Positions 10,548-21,780 of a stretch of 64,000 nucleotides of DNA are shown piece after piece. Numbering within the stretch: position 1 is the first letter of the stretch; each line of letters opens with the position of its first letter. Location: NCBI GenBank assembly GCA_900491605.1, contig UESW01003829.1:1167157-1231156 (forward strand). Reading direction: 5' to 3'. The position numbers and the translations under genes are program-made. Under the pieces are notes generated by a model. That model did not search any database, had not been told where the DNA came from, and saw nothing but the letters and a program-made list of their open reading frames with translations. Source of the stretch: Calamus simplicifolius (lineage: Eukaryota; Streptophyta; Magnoliopsida; Arecales; Arecaceae).

Positions 10548-11756
10548 ATGGTGACAACCCGTGCGAAAGGGGTCTCTGTCAGTTGCGCTGGGGGGCAGCG
10601 CCAAGGAGCTGATCCACCGGCGGTTGCCCCCTCAGCTCTCCCGGTCGGCGTCCCGGTAGCGCCGCATCCTCAGGAGACTGGACCTTTCGCTCCCCCGATC
10701 GACGTCCATGCGCCTCCTCCCCATCAGCTCCAGGAAGACAGGTTCGCCGCTCCAGCAAGTCCAATCTTGGCGGCGACGGTTCAAGGCCTGCAGTACCATC
10801 AGGCGGCCTGCGGCAGCCAGAGCCATTTCCATCGGTTCCGGGGGTGGTGCAACCTAGCCAGCATTCCTCCCGCCGGAGATCGGTACCGGAGGCTCGCCAC
10901 AATCCTACTTCGCCCAAGCCTTATCACCGAGAGGCCTCTAAGAGGCCCCGATCACCCTCTCGCCACGCCAGTGTTTTTCCTAAGCGGCGGTATGGAAGGA
11001 GGCGGAGCGCACCGCATAGACATCGCCGCCCCCCCTCTTCTTCTGAGTCTTCGGGGGAGGGCTCTTTTGATGGCCGGATGCCTCGTCGAGCTGAGCGTCG
11101 ACTCGAGGAGTGCAACCAGAGGTTGGAGGAGCTCAGCCGTCGGATCACTCACCTGCCGGAGACTGATTATGACAGTCCAGCCTCCTCTGTCCCGCCGTAT
11201 CATGGAAGAGCCATCTCCACCAGGTTCCGCCTTCCTCAGCTGGACCATATGACGGGACCACGGACCCCCTAAACCACCTAGGAGAGCTATAAGGTTCTCA
11301 TGCAAGTTCAGGGGGCCATCGATTCGCTCATGTGCATCGCTTTCCCGGCTACCCTGAAAAAAGCTGCCCGATCCTAATATCCCGCCTGCCACCGCGAGAA
11401 TTGATTCTTTCGGCAGTTGGAGAGGCCTTCTTGGCCCACTTTGACGCCTGCCGAAGATTCCAAGGGTAGTTGACAACCTCTTTGCCGTCCAGCAGAAGAG
11501 TGGCGATCCTTGCGAGACTACGTTGCCCGGTTCAAGGAGGCCGCCTTGGAGGTCTACAACCTGGAGGACTCAGTGGCAACTCTGGCTTTGAAGCGGGGGC
11601 TTCGCCCTTCTCGCTTCGCATACTCCTTGGACAAGAAGCCGCCCGGTTCTTACGCTGAACTTTTGATCCGGGCCCAGAAGTATATCCGCACCGACAAGGC
11701 TGATTCCTCTCAACGAGGTAAGCGGGAGTATCCTCAAGAAGCCTGCCCGCCCTGAG
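10548..11756 (+). pseudogene. Gag of Gypsy B, frame-broken
   Basis: The start gives MVTTRAKGVS, then a proline-rich and then an arginine/serine-rich linker, then a Retrotrans_gag-like core with FRLPQLD, YKVLMQVQGAIDSL and FPATLKKAAR (about 11222-11370) and FKEAALEVYNLEDSVATLALK (about 11531-11593). It is closely related to Gag of element A. Several frame changes separate these pieces. The frame ends about 11755, just where pol is deleted, so the CCHC-like zinc motif seen in A is missing. Confidence 0.8.
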
Positions 11757-11779
11757 CCTATTGAAGTTCGACCTCATTC

Positions 11780-12210
11780 AGCCTGGTCTTCGGATCTGAA
11801 GCTGTCATCCCGGTGGAGATAGGTTCTCCGAGCCCTCGGGTGGAGTTGTACAGTGAGGAGGACAACCCAGATCGGCTGCGAGCCAACCTCGACATAGTGG
11901 AGGAGGTGTGAGACCGAGCGCGACTTCGGATGGCGGTCTACCGGCAATGAGCTGCCAAATATTACAATGCCCGCGTGCGTCCCAGGACCTTTTTACCGGG
12001 AGACCTGATTCTTCGACGAGCTGAAGTCTCGAAACCGACGGAAGGAGGCAAGCTAGCTTTGAACTAGGAGGGGCCTTACCGGGTCACTGAAGCACTTCGT
12101 CACGGAGCATACAAGATTGAAGAGCTGGATGGGAGGCCGCTACCTCGGACGTGGAACGCCGACAACCTCCGTTGGTACTATCAGCAATACATTTCCTTCT
12201 TGCATTAAGT
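11780..12210 (+). pseudogene. Integrase C-terminal remnant of Gypsy B
   Basis: After a junction at about 11765-11785 the sequence reads as the end of Tat-type integrase: FGSEAVIPVEIG, then RVELYSEEDNPDRL, AAKYYNARV, and LPRTWNADNLRWYYQQ near the end. It aligns with 36290-36705 of element A. Gag is thus fused almost directly to the last part of integrase, through loss of about 12 kb of equivalent A sequence (about 4 kb without the Copia). Confidence 0.8.
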
Positions 12211-12264
12211 ACTATGCATGTATCCTTGTGGGTTTTCACCCCTCATTTCTCATCAATGAACTTA

Positions 12265-13310
12265 AATTCTAGTCTCCCAGTATTTCCACAAAAGCCCTGG
12301 ACCAGTCAGGCACAAAGCCCAGTGTACTATTGGCAGAGCGATGTACCATCGGCTCTCAACAACTAAAAGCCCGACCCCAGTTGGCACAAAAGCCCTAGAC
12401 CAGCCAGGCATAAAGCCCAGTGTACCACTGGCAGAGCGATGTACCATTGATTCTCAACAACTAAAAGCCTGACCCCGGTCGGCATAAAAGCCCTGGACCA
12501 GCCAGGCACAAAGCCCAATGTACCACTGGCAGAGCGATGTACCATCGACTCTCAACAACTAAAAGCCCGACCCCAGTCGGCACAAAAGCCCTGGACCAGC
12601 CAGGCAAAAAGCCTAGTGTACCACTGGCAGAGCAATGTACCATCGGCTCTCAACAACTAAAAGCCCGACTCCGGTCGGCACAAAGCCCTGGACCAGCCAG
12701 GCACAAAGCCTAGTGTACCATTGGCAGAGCGATGTACCATCGACTCTTAAAAACTAAAATCCCGACCCCGGTCGGTACAAAGCCCTGGACCAGCCAGGCA
12801 CAAAGCCCAGTGTACCACTGGCAGAGCGATGTACCATCGGCTCTCAACAACTAAAAGCCCGACCTCGGTCAGCACAAAAGCCCTGGACAGCAAGGCACAA
12901 AGCTCAGTGTACCACTAGTAGAGCGATGTACCATCGACTCTCAACAACTAAAAGCCCGACCCAGTCGGCACAAAAGCCCTGGACCAGCCAGGCACAAAGC
13001 CCAGTGTACCACTGGCAGAGCGATGTACCATCAGCTCTTAACAACTAAAAGCCCGACCTCGGTCGGCACAAAGCCATGGACCAGCCAGGCACAAAGCCCA
13101 GTGTACCACTAGCAGAGCGATGTACCATCGAATCTCAACAACTAAAAGCCCGACCTCGGTCAGCACAAAAGCCCTGGACCAGCCAGACACAAAGCCCAGT
13201 GTACCACTGGCAGAGCGATGTACCATCGGCTCTCAACAACTAAAAGCCTGACTCCGGTTGGCACGAAAGTCCTAGGCCGGCCAGGCATGAAGTCCAGCGC
13301 ATCATTGGCA
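12265..13310. repeat. 97-bp tandem array downstream of pol in Gypsy B
   Basis: About ten head-to-tail units marked by 'gagcgatgtaccat', spaced about 97 bp from 12335 to 13215. It lies between the integrase remnant and the antisense gene, the place where A has its own 24-bp repeat. The unit contains 'aaaagcccga' and 'gatgtaccatcgg', which recur in the internal array of element C when read in that element's sense. Confidence 0.93.
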
Positions 13311-13636
13311 AGGCTGCGCGCAAGCAGCCCCTGGAAGTTCGAGTCCTAGCCTTTCGAGTCAGATGCTCCATTGATCGTCGGGAGTCCATATTCTCCGACT
13401 CTAGGATTCGGTCCTATGATACTAAGTCGAGGTTGTTCGAGAATGAGTTGAAGGTTATTCCTTAGTACCAACGAAGCCCCTAGGGGTCCTATGTCGGTAA
13501 CCAAAGGACTTGAGGAAAGGACGCAGTAAGATGAACACAAATGTCATCAGAGAAAAGAACACATTTCATTAACTCAAAAATGCTTACAAAACGCTGTCCA
13601 AGCCGGACTTGCAAAAATAAAAATACAATGTAAAGC

Positions 13637-15973
13637 TCACGGCTCGGCTGGCGCGCGCTCGTCGTCGGATGAGCCGACCTCGGAAAGGCGATCCGGCTCG
13701 ACTTCAAGGGCTTGTGGAAAGTCCAGGTCTTGAGTGACCTTTTCCTTTCCGTGCTGGAACCCTTGAAGGTATGCCTCCGTTGAAGCTTCGGCTAGCTCAT
13801 CAGTGAAACGCTCGGACGCCCGAAACTCTTCAATAACTCTGGCAGCCCTAGCCTCCATAGCTGCCTCCACTTCAGCAGCTTGAGCCTCTCTCTCTGCGGC
13901 CAGAGATGCCACCGCTACCCTCTCGGCCTCCAGGGCATGATCTCTCTCCTCCTTAGCTTTCTTTGCCCTCTCTTCAGCTTCCTTTGCCTTTTCCTCGGCC
14001 TCTCTCGCTTTCTCCTCGACCCTCCTTGCCTTTTCTTCAGCCTCACCCGTCTGATTTTTGGCCGCCTGCATGGTCGCGATCAATTCTGAAATGTGAAGGT
14101 CTTGGGCCGCGACCGCGTTCTCGGTCTCCATTAGTTGGCTGAGAGCTGCCCACAGGCGGTCGGCCTCAACTTCTGCCCGACTCTCGGCCGCTCTTATTTC
14201 ATCGGCCCGGGCGGTCCTGGCTGATTCTAGGGCCCTCTCGGTCGCTTCCGCTCGAGCGCGAGACTCCTACGCCTCCTTCTGGGCCTCCCGTATGAGGGTC
14301 TTTCCCCCATGGATGACCTCCCTCGTAGCGGCCAAGGAGTTCGCAATCTGTAGTCAGACCTCATGTCAAAAAGTGAGAGGAGGAATAAAGGGAGAATCCA
14401 AAAGTGAGAAGCTGCGAGTTTACTTACCTTGACCAGGCCGCGTAGGACTCTCGGAAGAAAGTGGCCGCCTTCAACTGGCTGAGCTTTCCTGGACCTCGGG
14501 CACGAAGATTGATGAAATGAGCCGCTCTGCCCAACGTCCGTCATCTAGAATGGAGTCCTGGTGCAGCCTTTGCCTGGCTCTGTTCCCTCCTACAGCCCCT
14601 GTGGTTTCGGATTCGAGTGTCTGCTCCAGGGATGGACTTGCAGCCCCCGACGGTCCCTCTCCCCAGTTCTTTGCTACGTCGACAGGAACTGGTCCGCAGG
14701 AGGTGGCAGGTTCTTCCGCTGTCACTGGCTCCTCCACGGCCGGCTCCTCCACCATCGCCGGCTCCTTCACCATCGCCGGCTCCTCCGTGGTCGGCTCTGC
14801 TGCCACTTCCTCCTCACCCACTGCCCTTTCGGGCGGGGTGTCGACCGTCAAGTCGATTTCTGGGGCAGCCAGAGGCTCTTGCAGTGCAGGTGGCTTGGGC
14901 ACCCGCACTGTCAGGCATTTTGGGGCCGGTGCTTGCTGCCCCTTACTTGGCCCCTCCCGGGCCTTCTTTTTAGCCACAGCCTTCATGAGTTTGCGCGTCA
15001 GGACCTTCATGGCTGCACAACGTCGGCCATGATCAGTATAAAAAAAAAACCAACAAACAAGAGTAAGGGAAGGAAGGCTTTGGTTAAGCATGGGGAGACT
15101 TACCACGGTGGGATATGAGACCCGCTGACTGGAGGTTTTCTTCCATCAGGAGCAGGTTGTACCGAGGGATGTCGGTAGCCAACAGCTGCCCTAACGCTTC
15201 TTTATCTCCAGGGTGGACAGTGGAATTCGCGTTACCTCGGAGGTCGAGGTCCCCTTACCGAGATTTAACTTGGTCAATGTTGGCAAAGAAAAACCGAGAT
15301 TTCTAGCCTTTGATGGAGGTAGGGAGAAGAAGTTTCAAGACTCGGCCGGGTCGAGGCTGAAATAGCCACCAACCCTTCTGAGACCGGAAGATGTAGAATG
15401 AGCGAAAGAGAGAGACCCGAGGTGTAATTTGGAGGTGGTGGCAGAGGACAACGAAGGCACTAACAACCCTAAGGGAGTTTGGGACCAACTGTGAAGGGGT
15501 CAGAGAGTAATAGTCGAGGAGGTTTGTAAAAAAAGAGGGAGGGGTAAACGGAGGCCCACCCTCAGGGAAATTTTGTAAATAGCCACTTAACCCGGTCGAG
15601 AGGAGATCACTCTATCATCGGGAGTTGGAAGATAAAGCCCGATATCCCGAGATTTGGTAATGGGCCTGGATGTTTGCTAAATTCTAGCCTATCACCGTGG
15701 AGGCGGCCCCTTCAGGGGATTCCGCCCCCCCTCGAGGAGGTGCTGGCCCCCGCCTTGTGGTCCCTCGGCAGAACCCTACCAGCCGCCATTGGACGCCTCC
15801 CTGCGGGAGCCTCCCCGGCGACCCGCCGCTGGGCCAGAGGGACGTGGTCCTCCGAATCAAAGGACCACTCGAGAGGAAGAAGAGAAGGAGAGGAGAGGAG
15901 AAGAAGCTCGAGGCCTCTCGGACGAAGAACGATCCTCCGAATCGTCCTCCGCGGACCAGGATGGGGAACTCAT
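13637..15973 (-). CDS. Antisense three-exon gene of Gypsy B (decayed)
   Basis: A gene running opposite to gag-pol. It probably starts at 15973 (MSSPSWSAEDD). Exon 1 encodes a Transposase_28-like (Pfam PF04195) domain with SLTPSQLVPNSLR, VLCHHLQITPRVSLFRSFY and KGWWLFQPRPGRVLKLLLP (about 15500-15320). Introns with good GT-AG ends lie at 15103-15013 and 14427-14348. Exon 2 (about 15012-14428) begins MKVLTRKLMKAVAKKKAR and is a proline/glutamate-rich linker. Exon 3 (14347-13637) is an A/E/K/R-rich coiled coil ending DDERAPAEP. Two in-frame stops in exon 1 suggest decay. Element A has the same layout at 39803-37357. Function is unknown; it is typical of some Tat elements and not needed for basic retrotransposition as far as is known. 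Confidence 0.72.
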
Positions 15974-16547
15974 GGCGAGAAGAAGGAACAAAGAAGCCTA
16001 GAAGGAACAAAGAAGCCTAGAAGGAGCAAAGAACTGACCTAGGAAGGAAAGTGACCTGTACAGGCTCTCGGGTTGCAGGGAGGACCAGGGGGCAGAAAAT
16101 CAAGGAAGCAAAGGAAGAAGATGATGATAGCAGGAACAGAATGGCCTTCTTCAACCCTCCCACCCAGGTTTTATTCGATTTCAAATTGTCCCGCCGTGTC
16201 TCGTCCACCATGTGGACTCCCGCAATAGGATGGACTGCCTTGAAAACCGCTGAGCGCGAGATACGATTTGCTTCCGGCCAATGATGGGACGCCGCTGACA
16301 TCGCTGTTATGATGGGTAATAATGGCGTAACTTTCCTCACGGAGTTCGATGGATAAACCTTGCTTCAAGGATGATCGCCGCAAATCGGGTGGATAGTATT
16401 GGCCACCTTTTCACATACCCACACCGCCCGCATAAAATCGTCGCAGCGCCCGTAGGCACGTGTTCGGAGGCAGTTTGCAAAGGGCAGGGATCAGCCATTT
16501 GAGGGGTGACACCGCTTTCGCCTTACTGGGGTGGGCCAACTCCGTCT

Positions 16548-16565
16548 CAGGGGTGAGGGGGCATC
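16548..16565 (+). other. Polypurine tract of Gypsy B
   Basis: 'aggggtgagggggcatc' directly precedes the 3' LTR. The same purine-rich string precedes the 3' LTRs of A (40228-40245) and C (minus strand, 51665-51648). Confidence 0.8.
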
Positions 16566-17889
16566 TGATATGGCTGATCCAACATCGTTAGAATAAACGG
16601 CAACGATAACGGCGACCGATGGAGGCTCTCTCGACACCCCCGAGACCCCCCTCGGTCTCGGGCTTCATGAACAGTGCTTGGCCTCGAGTTCCTCTCGACC
16701 TCAGCCACAGCTCCCGGGCCTTATGAACAGTATCTCAACCCCCGAGACCCCCCTCGGTCTCGGGCTTCATGAATAGTGCTTGGCCTCGAGTTCCGCTCGG
16801 CCCCGAGCCACAGCTCCCAGGCCTTATGAACAGTATCTCGACCCCCGAGACCCCCCTCGGTTTCGGGCTTCATGAATAGTGCTTGGCCTCGACTTCCACT
16901 CTCGGCCTCAAGCCACAGCTCCCGGGCCTTATGAACAGTATCTCAACCCCCGAGACCCCCCTCGGTCTCGGGCTTCATGAACAGTGCTTGGCCTCAAGTT
17001 CTGCTCTCGGCCTCAAGCCACAGCTCCCGGGCCTTATGAACAGTATCTCGACCCCGAGACCCCCCTCGGTCTTGGGCTTCATGAACAGTGCTTGGCCTCG
17101 AGTTCCGCTCTTAGCCTCAAGCCACAGCTCTCGGGCCTTATGAACAGTATCTCAACCCCCGAGACCCCCCTCGGTCTTGGGCTTCATGAACAGTGCTTGG
17201 CCTCGAGTTACGCTCTCGGCCTCAAGCCACAGCTCCCGGGCCTTATGAACAGTATCGACCCCCGGCGCATAATCCATCCCGTTCTGGGCTACATGGCATG
17301 CCCCCACGCAATCCGTCACACATCTGTGGCGTGGTGTAACCATACCTCATAACGGCGTATGGTTCCATTGTATGTCTATCACTGTGCGCGATCATACCCC
17401 GTTGCAACGTACTGTCCACCACCTGCCCGCTACTATGCACGGCCATATCCAGCGGTGGCACGCACCAGGCATAACCCCAGATGCAAGACACCTGTGAGGC
17501 CGTGCTGACCAGCAGTACGGGATGCCTTACGTGTATGGTGACAGTACGATCTATCATTGTCAGCCTCATATTTTGTCCGTTATTGAACTGGGCTCCTGGA
17601 AATCAGCAATCTTCGAGAATAGAAGGGGGATCTTCGAACAAGTATAAAAGCATACGCCCACGCTGTAAGTAAGGATCCATGAACTTCGGTTTCTCTAGCT
17701 TCTTTCTACTAGTTAAGCCCTAGCTGTTTAGCTCCCTTCGGCTAAACAGTTCTCATCTATTCCCAAGTGACTGACTTGAACGTCGGAGGGTCCCTACCGG
17801 AACATCCGGTCCCGGAGACTTTTCTTGCAGGAGTCCGGTAGGAAGACGTCCGTTTCTCCGGCGCTTGAAGAAATGACTTGGCTTCATCA
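16566..17889 (+). repeat. 3' LTR of Gypsy B
   Basis: About 1324 bp, near-identical to 9130-10461, with the same six-unit array (about 16630-17265), TATA box near 17642 and terminal 'catca'. Close similarity of the two LTRs suggests a fairly recent insertion, though I did not count differences. Confidence 0.92.
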
Positions 17890-18136
17890 GATTGCATTGT
17901 CTAAAGCCTTGCCTACACAACATCCACCTGTCTGAGGACCCATTAATGAGGAGAGTTGCAATGTAAGAAAAGAGCATCAATCGAATCTATTCTATCCATT
18001 TACTTAGAAAACCATTAGCTTGGAGTAGCCAAAGAAGAAAGTCCCAATTTACTTTATCAAAGATCTTTTTAGGTCAAGTTTGCATAAGGGTCCTTTGGGC
18101 TTTGATCTTTGATAGTCGGCCACCACTTTATGGGCA
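17890..18136 (-). mobile_element. L1-type LINE fragment, upstream part
   Basis: The minus strand encodes a LINE reverse transcriptase segment: KPKGPLCKLDLKKIFDKVNW (catalytic Asp region), WDFLLWLLQANGF and RLMLFSYIATLLINGSS. It stops at the target duplication of Gypsy B, beyond which the reading continues at 9129. Upstream coding (endonuclease, first ORF) is absent. Confidence 0.78.
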
Positions 18137-19953
18137 CTTGAAAAATTTTTATGATCGATCGCCTATGATTAAAGTAGATAGTGGTTCTATGACTAATATA
18201 AAATAGTGTATTGTTGTTGAGTCGATGTTCGCTTTGTACTATTGAGATTTTGTGCTAGTTAAGTTGTGACTTCTTTTTACAATATCACATCCCATTGTCT
18301 CATCTTTAATTGCTTTTCATCCTTTCTCTGCTTCCTTGCCTTTGGAATCTTTGGCTCACATTAGCCAAGAAAGAAAAAAGGGGATGTGTTGCTAAATTTC
18401 AAATGATTGGTTTGGTCATTTGGACGTTTACATGGTTGGTTATCTATCCATCAAATTGATTTTTGCAAGGATCTAAAATGAGAAAGATGGCTACCCAATG
18501 TCCAAGCCCTTTGGACCTCTTGAAGGTGTAAGTAAATTGCATTATCCATTAGAAAAGCTTGGGATTAACTTGTTTTTGCTCTTTGTTGGCATATCTGATT
18601 ACAAAGAAGCTTATAAATATTTCTACAAAGAACTCTCCAATCTTCCTATCCTTCAAAAAGTTCTTATACTCTCAAAATAGAGGAAATTGTGTCTATCAAG
18701 AGTGGTTGATAGCCAAAAGCAAATTCTAGATTCTTTCTCCCCTTTATCCTCTTCTCTTAGAGTTCTTGCTCTTTTAACTCTTTATACAATCTGCTCTTCT
18801 TCTTACATACACTTTGTAGATTTTTTTTAATAAATATAAGGGAAGTTTATTTTCCTTTGTTATCCTTAAACAAAATGCTAGAGATTCATTTATGGGAGAT
18901 AACTAATATTCTTTTCCCTTTTAATGTTAGAGAATAACCAAATTGCCAATGTAAAGTATTTTTAGAAATCAAATTAAGAGGCTTAGATATACCTCATAAC
19001 TCATCTACCATCTCTACTAAAGATATTTAGTATTAAATTGATCAATAAATATTATATATACCCTTTTTAGTTAAGAAAACTTAGAAAAAAAAAATAGTTA
19101 TTTGATATTAGACAAAATATATAAAAGAGAAAAATTAAATAATATTTATCAATATTGTGCATTTTTTGAATATTTTTATGGTAGCTCTTAGCGTCTCATC
19201 CAACTTGTATAATTAAAAAAAGAAATTTTAATATATTAAAAATGATAAAAAAAATTGGAGCTAATGCAAACAAAAAGAAAAAAGAAATAGGTTCTACCTA
19301 AAACCGACTCAAAATCGACCTAGTCTAATAGGTTGGTTCTAGATTCATTCAAGTATAGGATTGGTTCAATTCTGGATTCAAAATCCTACAACCGATTCTA
19401 ATTGGAATGGTTCTTGATTTTGGCTTAGAATCTATGCAATCTAACCCATGATCACCCCTAATCAAGATTAACTATTATGCTATGGTCAAATCCAAATCAA
19501 GTAATCATGAACACCACATCACGGATTGCAATACTTAGGAAAGATACATTTTAAACCATCAAAACAGTATAAATTCAAGAGATCGAATGATGGAAATTTA
19601 AAAGTTGAGGAATCTTGAAGGACCTAGTATTGTCATCGTTTCTGTTGACTAAGATTTTTGTCATGATGATTAAACGACATAATTACATAGCTTTGATTTA
19701 TTGTAGTTCCATGATTTTTTAAAAAGAAAATCTAACAATAGTTTGGCTATGTGCTTTCATAATTACATAGCTTTGATTTATTGTAGTTCCATTATTCTTT
19801 TAAAAAGAAAATCTAACAATAGTTTGGTTATGTGCTTTCCTTATATGATAAAGATTAGTTGTTTGATTCTCCATGATGTAATTAGTTGTAAAGAATTTTT
19901 AACTTCCATGGAATAATATTAGCATCACAATGACAAATATTGCACAAAGAAAA
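18137..19953. other. AT-rich intergenic stretch with a possible ACO 3' UTR relic
   Basis: No convincing gene. Positions about 18185-18275 resemble the ACO 3' flank at 5475-5560 ('gtgttgttgag...ttgctttgt...tattgaga'). From 18400 to 19950 the sequence is AT-rich and unremarkable apart from a local 80-bp duplication at 19678-19838. Confidence 0.45.
19678..19838. repeat. 80-bp tandem duplication
   Basis: Two adjacent copies beginning 'cataattacatagctttg' at 19678 and 19758 and ending 'tatgtgctttc'. They differ at only a few bases. No coding. Confidence 0.95.
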
Positions 19954-20610
19954 TGTAACATCCCAAGCCCACTTGTTGGCCCAATTAACTTCATTAGCAG
20001 ACCAAAATTATGTAGCCCAAAACTCGAGTAGAAATAAATGAGTAGCAAGTGGACATAAGTTATAAGCACATAATGTTTTTTTTCATCCAATATAGAACTA
20101 AATTTGGGGTATCACAATCTTCCTTCTTATAATGTGATGTTCTCGTTGCAAACTACAAGCTATCCAAAATCTATTCAGAGCCAGATCGTTAGTACTGTAA
20201 GAGTGGCTCTATGTCATGACATAACTCTACCACTATCTTATAGGTAACACTTTCCTCATGCCCATCAACTTTCGCATACTTAGGTCGGATTTAATACCAT
20301 TTTCATGCCCCAAGCTCACTTGCTGGCCTAATTAACTCCATTAGTGGGCCGAAACTACGTGGCCCAAAAACTCGAGTGAAAGTTAATGGGTAGCAAGTAG
20401 ACATGATTTACAAGCACATAACATATTTCCTTTCCATCCAATGTGAAACTATTCTTGGGTATTAAATCTTTTTGCCTTATGATGCGATGTCCTCATCGCA
20501 TGCCACAAGCTAGCTAGAATCTATTCGAGCTGGATCATTAGTGCCGTAAGGATGGCTCATGCATGGCAAGATTCTACCACCATCCCATGAGTAGCCTTTT
20601 CCTCGTACCC
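19954..20610 (-). mobile_element. TRIM-like element, minus orientation (LTR-interior-LTR-interior)
   Basis: Two direct copies of a roughly 160-bp repeat (about 19954-20115 and 20302-20466), each starting near 'ccaagc..acttg.tggcc' and ending with a '.tcttgggta' or 'tttggggta' string. They alternate with two copies of an interior of about 150-190 bp ('gtgatgttctcgttgca' near 20141; 'gcgatgtcctcatcgca' near 20483). No coding. This looks like a terminal-repeat retrotransposon in miniature with a tandem extra unit. A related copy in opposite orientation follows. Confidence 0.6.
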
Positions 20611-20998
20611 CAAGAATAGTTCCACTTTGAATAGGAAAAAAATGTGTTATATGCTTAAAACTCAAGTTCACATGTTATCAATTAACTTTTACTCGAGTTT
20701 TTGGGCCACGTGGTTTTAACTCGCTAACGGATTAATTGGATCTGAAGATATGTTTGGATCATAACAAATGATATCAGAGCTGATCCAAGTGTGCGAAAGT
20801 TGATGGACATGCGAAAAGGCTACCCATAGGACGATGATGCCTCAAGAATAGTCCTATATTGGATGGGAAAGAAATGTGCTATATATTTATAACTCAAATC
20901 CATTTGCTATCCATTAATTTTACTTGAATTTTTAGGTCATATGGTATTGACCTGTTGGTTGGTTAACTGGACTAGTAGGTGAGCTTGGGGTGTGATAG
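20611..20998 (+). mobile_element. TRIM-like element, plus orientation
   Basis: Two repeats of about 155 bp (about 20611-20766 and 20848-20998), both with 'aatagt.c.a.ttg.at.gg' near the start. Between them, right after the first, is 'aatgatatcagagctgatcc', resembling the initiator-tRNA-Met primer site TGGTATCAGAGC. This sequence is the reverse complement of the neighbour at 19954-20610. A single related LTR is at 60678-60834. Confidence 0.6.
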
Positions 20999-21055
20999 AA
21001 AATTAAGAAGCGGAGGTGATGAGGATGATACCACCTTCAAGACATGGGCCATGGG

Positions 21056-21780
21056 GACGTGGTGGATGCCGCCTACCCATCTTTAGTCATGTCAACTGCT
21101 GCCTAAATTCACACCCATCCAAAAGATGGCATAGTCCAAAACGAAACTTCATTGTGCACCATGCACAGTGCAAGACGCGCATGCGATTGCGCATACCAAA
21201 GAATATTGCGCGCCCACAGCGCACACAGTCAATCACCAAGCGCACCACGCTACTGCACCGCTCGAGGACTTTTTCTGGTTCAAAATGGGATGTGCGTGGG
21301 GAGAAACGTGAAAAGCAGATTCAGCGGCCACACAAAATCGCTCGTGGGCCAAGAAGTTCTGGACCTCATTTCTTAATTGAAATGATTATTTGACACTGGA
21401 AAAGTCTATGTAGTCCAAGAAATCCTGGAATTATTCACATAAGGAGAGTAATAGAAAAGAAAGATGTCCATAATCATATTCTTCTCGTATTAAAGCCATA
21501 CAAAACAACAAAAAGCCACGCCATTGTAAGGCCAGAACTTTAGTTTTGCAACTAAATCATTTAACACTATAAAGCTATGCAACGAAATAGCAATAGATCA
21601 AAGGGAAATCCACTTCTTCTTGGTCCCTGTTGTCGTTTTGACTTGGCAAGATGCTAAAGCGCAAAATTCTCAGCATGCCTGATCAAACAATAATGAAACC
21701 ATGTCGGCACCAAAGGCAGGATGTCGGAGAGATGCCCAAAATCATGGGCTGAATATAATGCCCAAAACCATATAAGATAC
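21056..21780 (+). repeat. ACO duplication copy 2, piece 1
   Basis: Aligns with about 10-620 of copy 1, including 'acgccattgtaag' and 'ttgcaactaaatcatttaacac'. It holds about 130 extra bases (about 21145-21265) rich in 'gcgca' and 'tgca', resembling the foldback element. It ends at gatac (21776-21780), the target duplication of Gypsy A. Confidence 0.85.

Larger units (their letters stand above)
9130..17889 (+). mobile_element. Gypsy element B (Tat-like, pol deleted)
   Basis: An 8.8-kb LTR element with a perfect 5-bp target duplication gattg (9125-9129 and 17890-17894), inserted in a LINE. Layout: LTR 9130-10461, PBS-like site, gag about 10548-11756, a short integrase C-terminal remnant about 11780-12210, a 97-bp tandem array, an antisense gene 15973-13637, polypurine tract, LTR 16566-17889. 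Protease, reverse transcriptase, RNase H and most of integrase are missing, so it is non-autonomous. Assignment to the Tat group rests on similarity to element A and on the antisense gene. Confidence 0.92.

Noticed and set aside
12262..13226. Repeated small frames starting MVHRSASGTLGF
   Set aside because: They are the reverse reading of the 97-bp array. The repeated Met is a by-product of the unit.
20755..20800. Possible tRNA-Met gene because of 'atatcagagc'
   Set aside because: Only a short primer-site-like match is present. No cloverleaf or promoter boxes follow.
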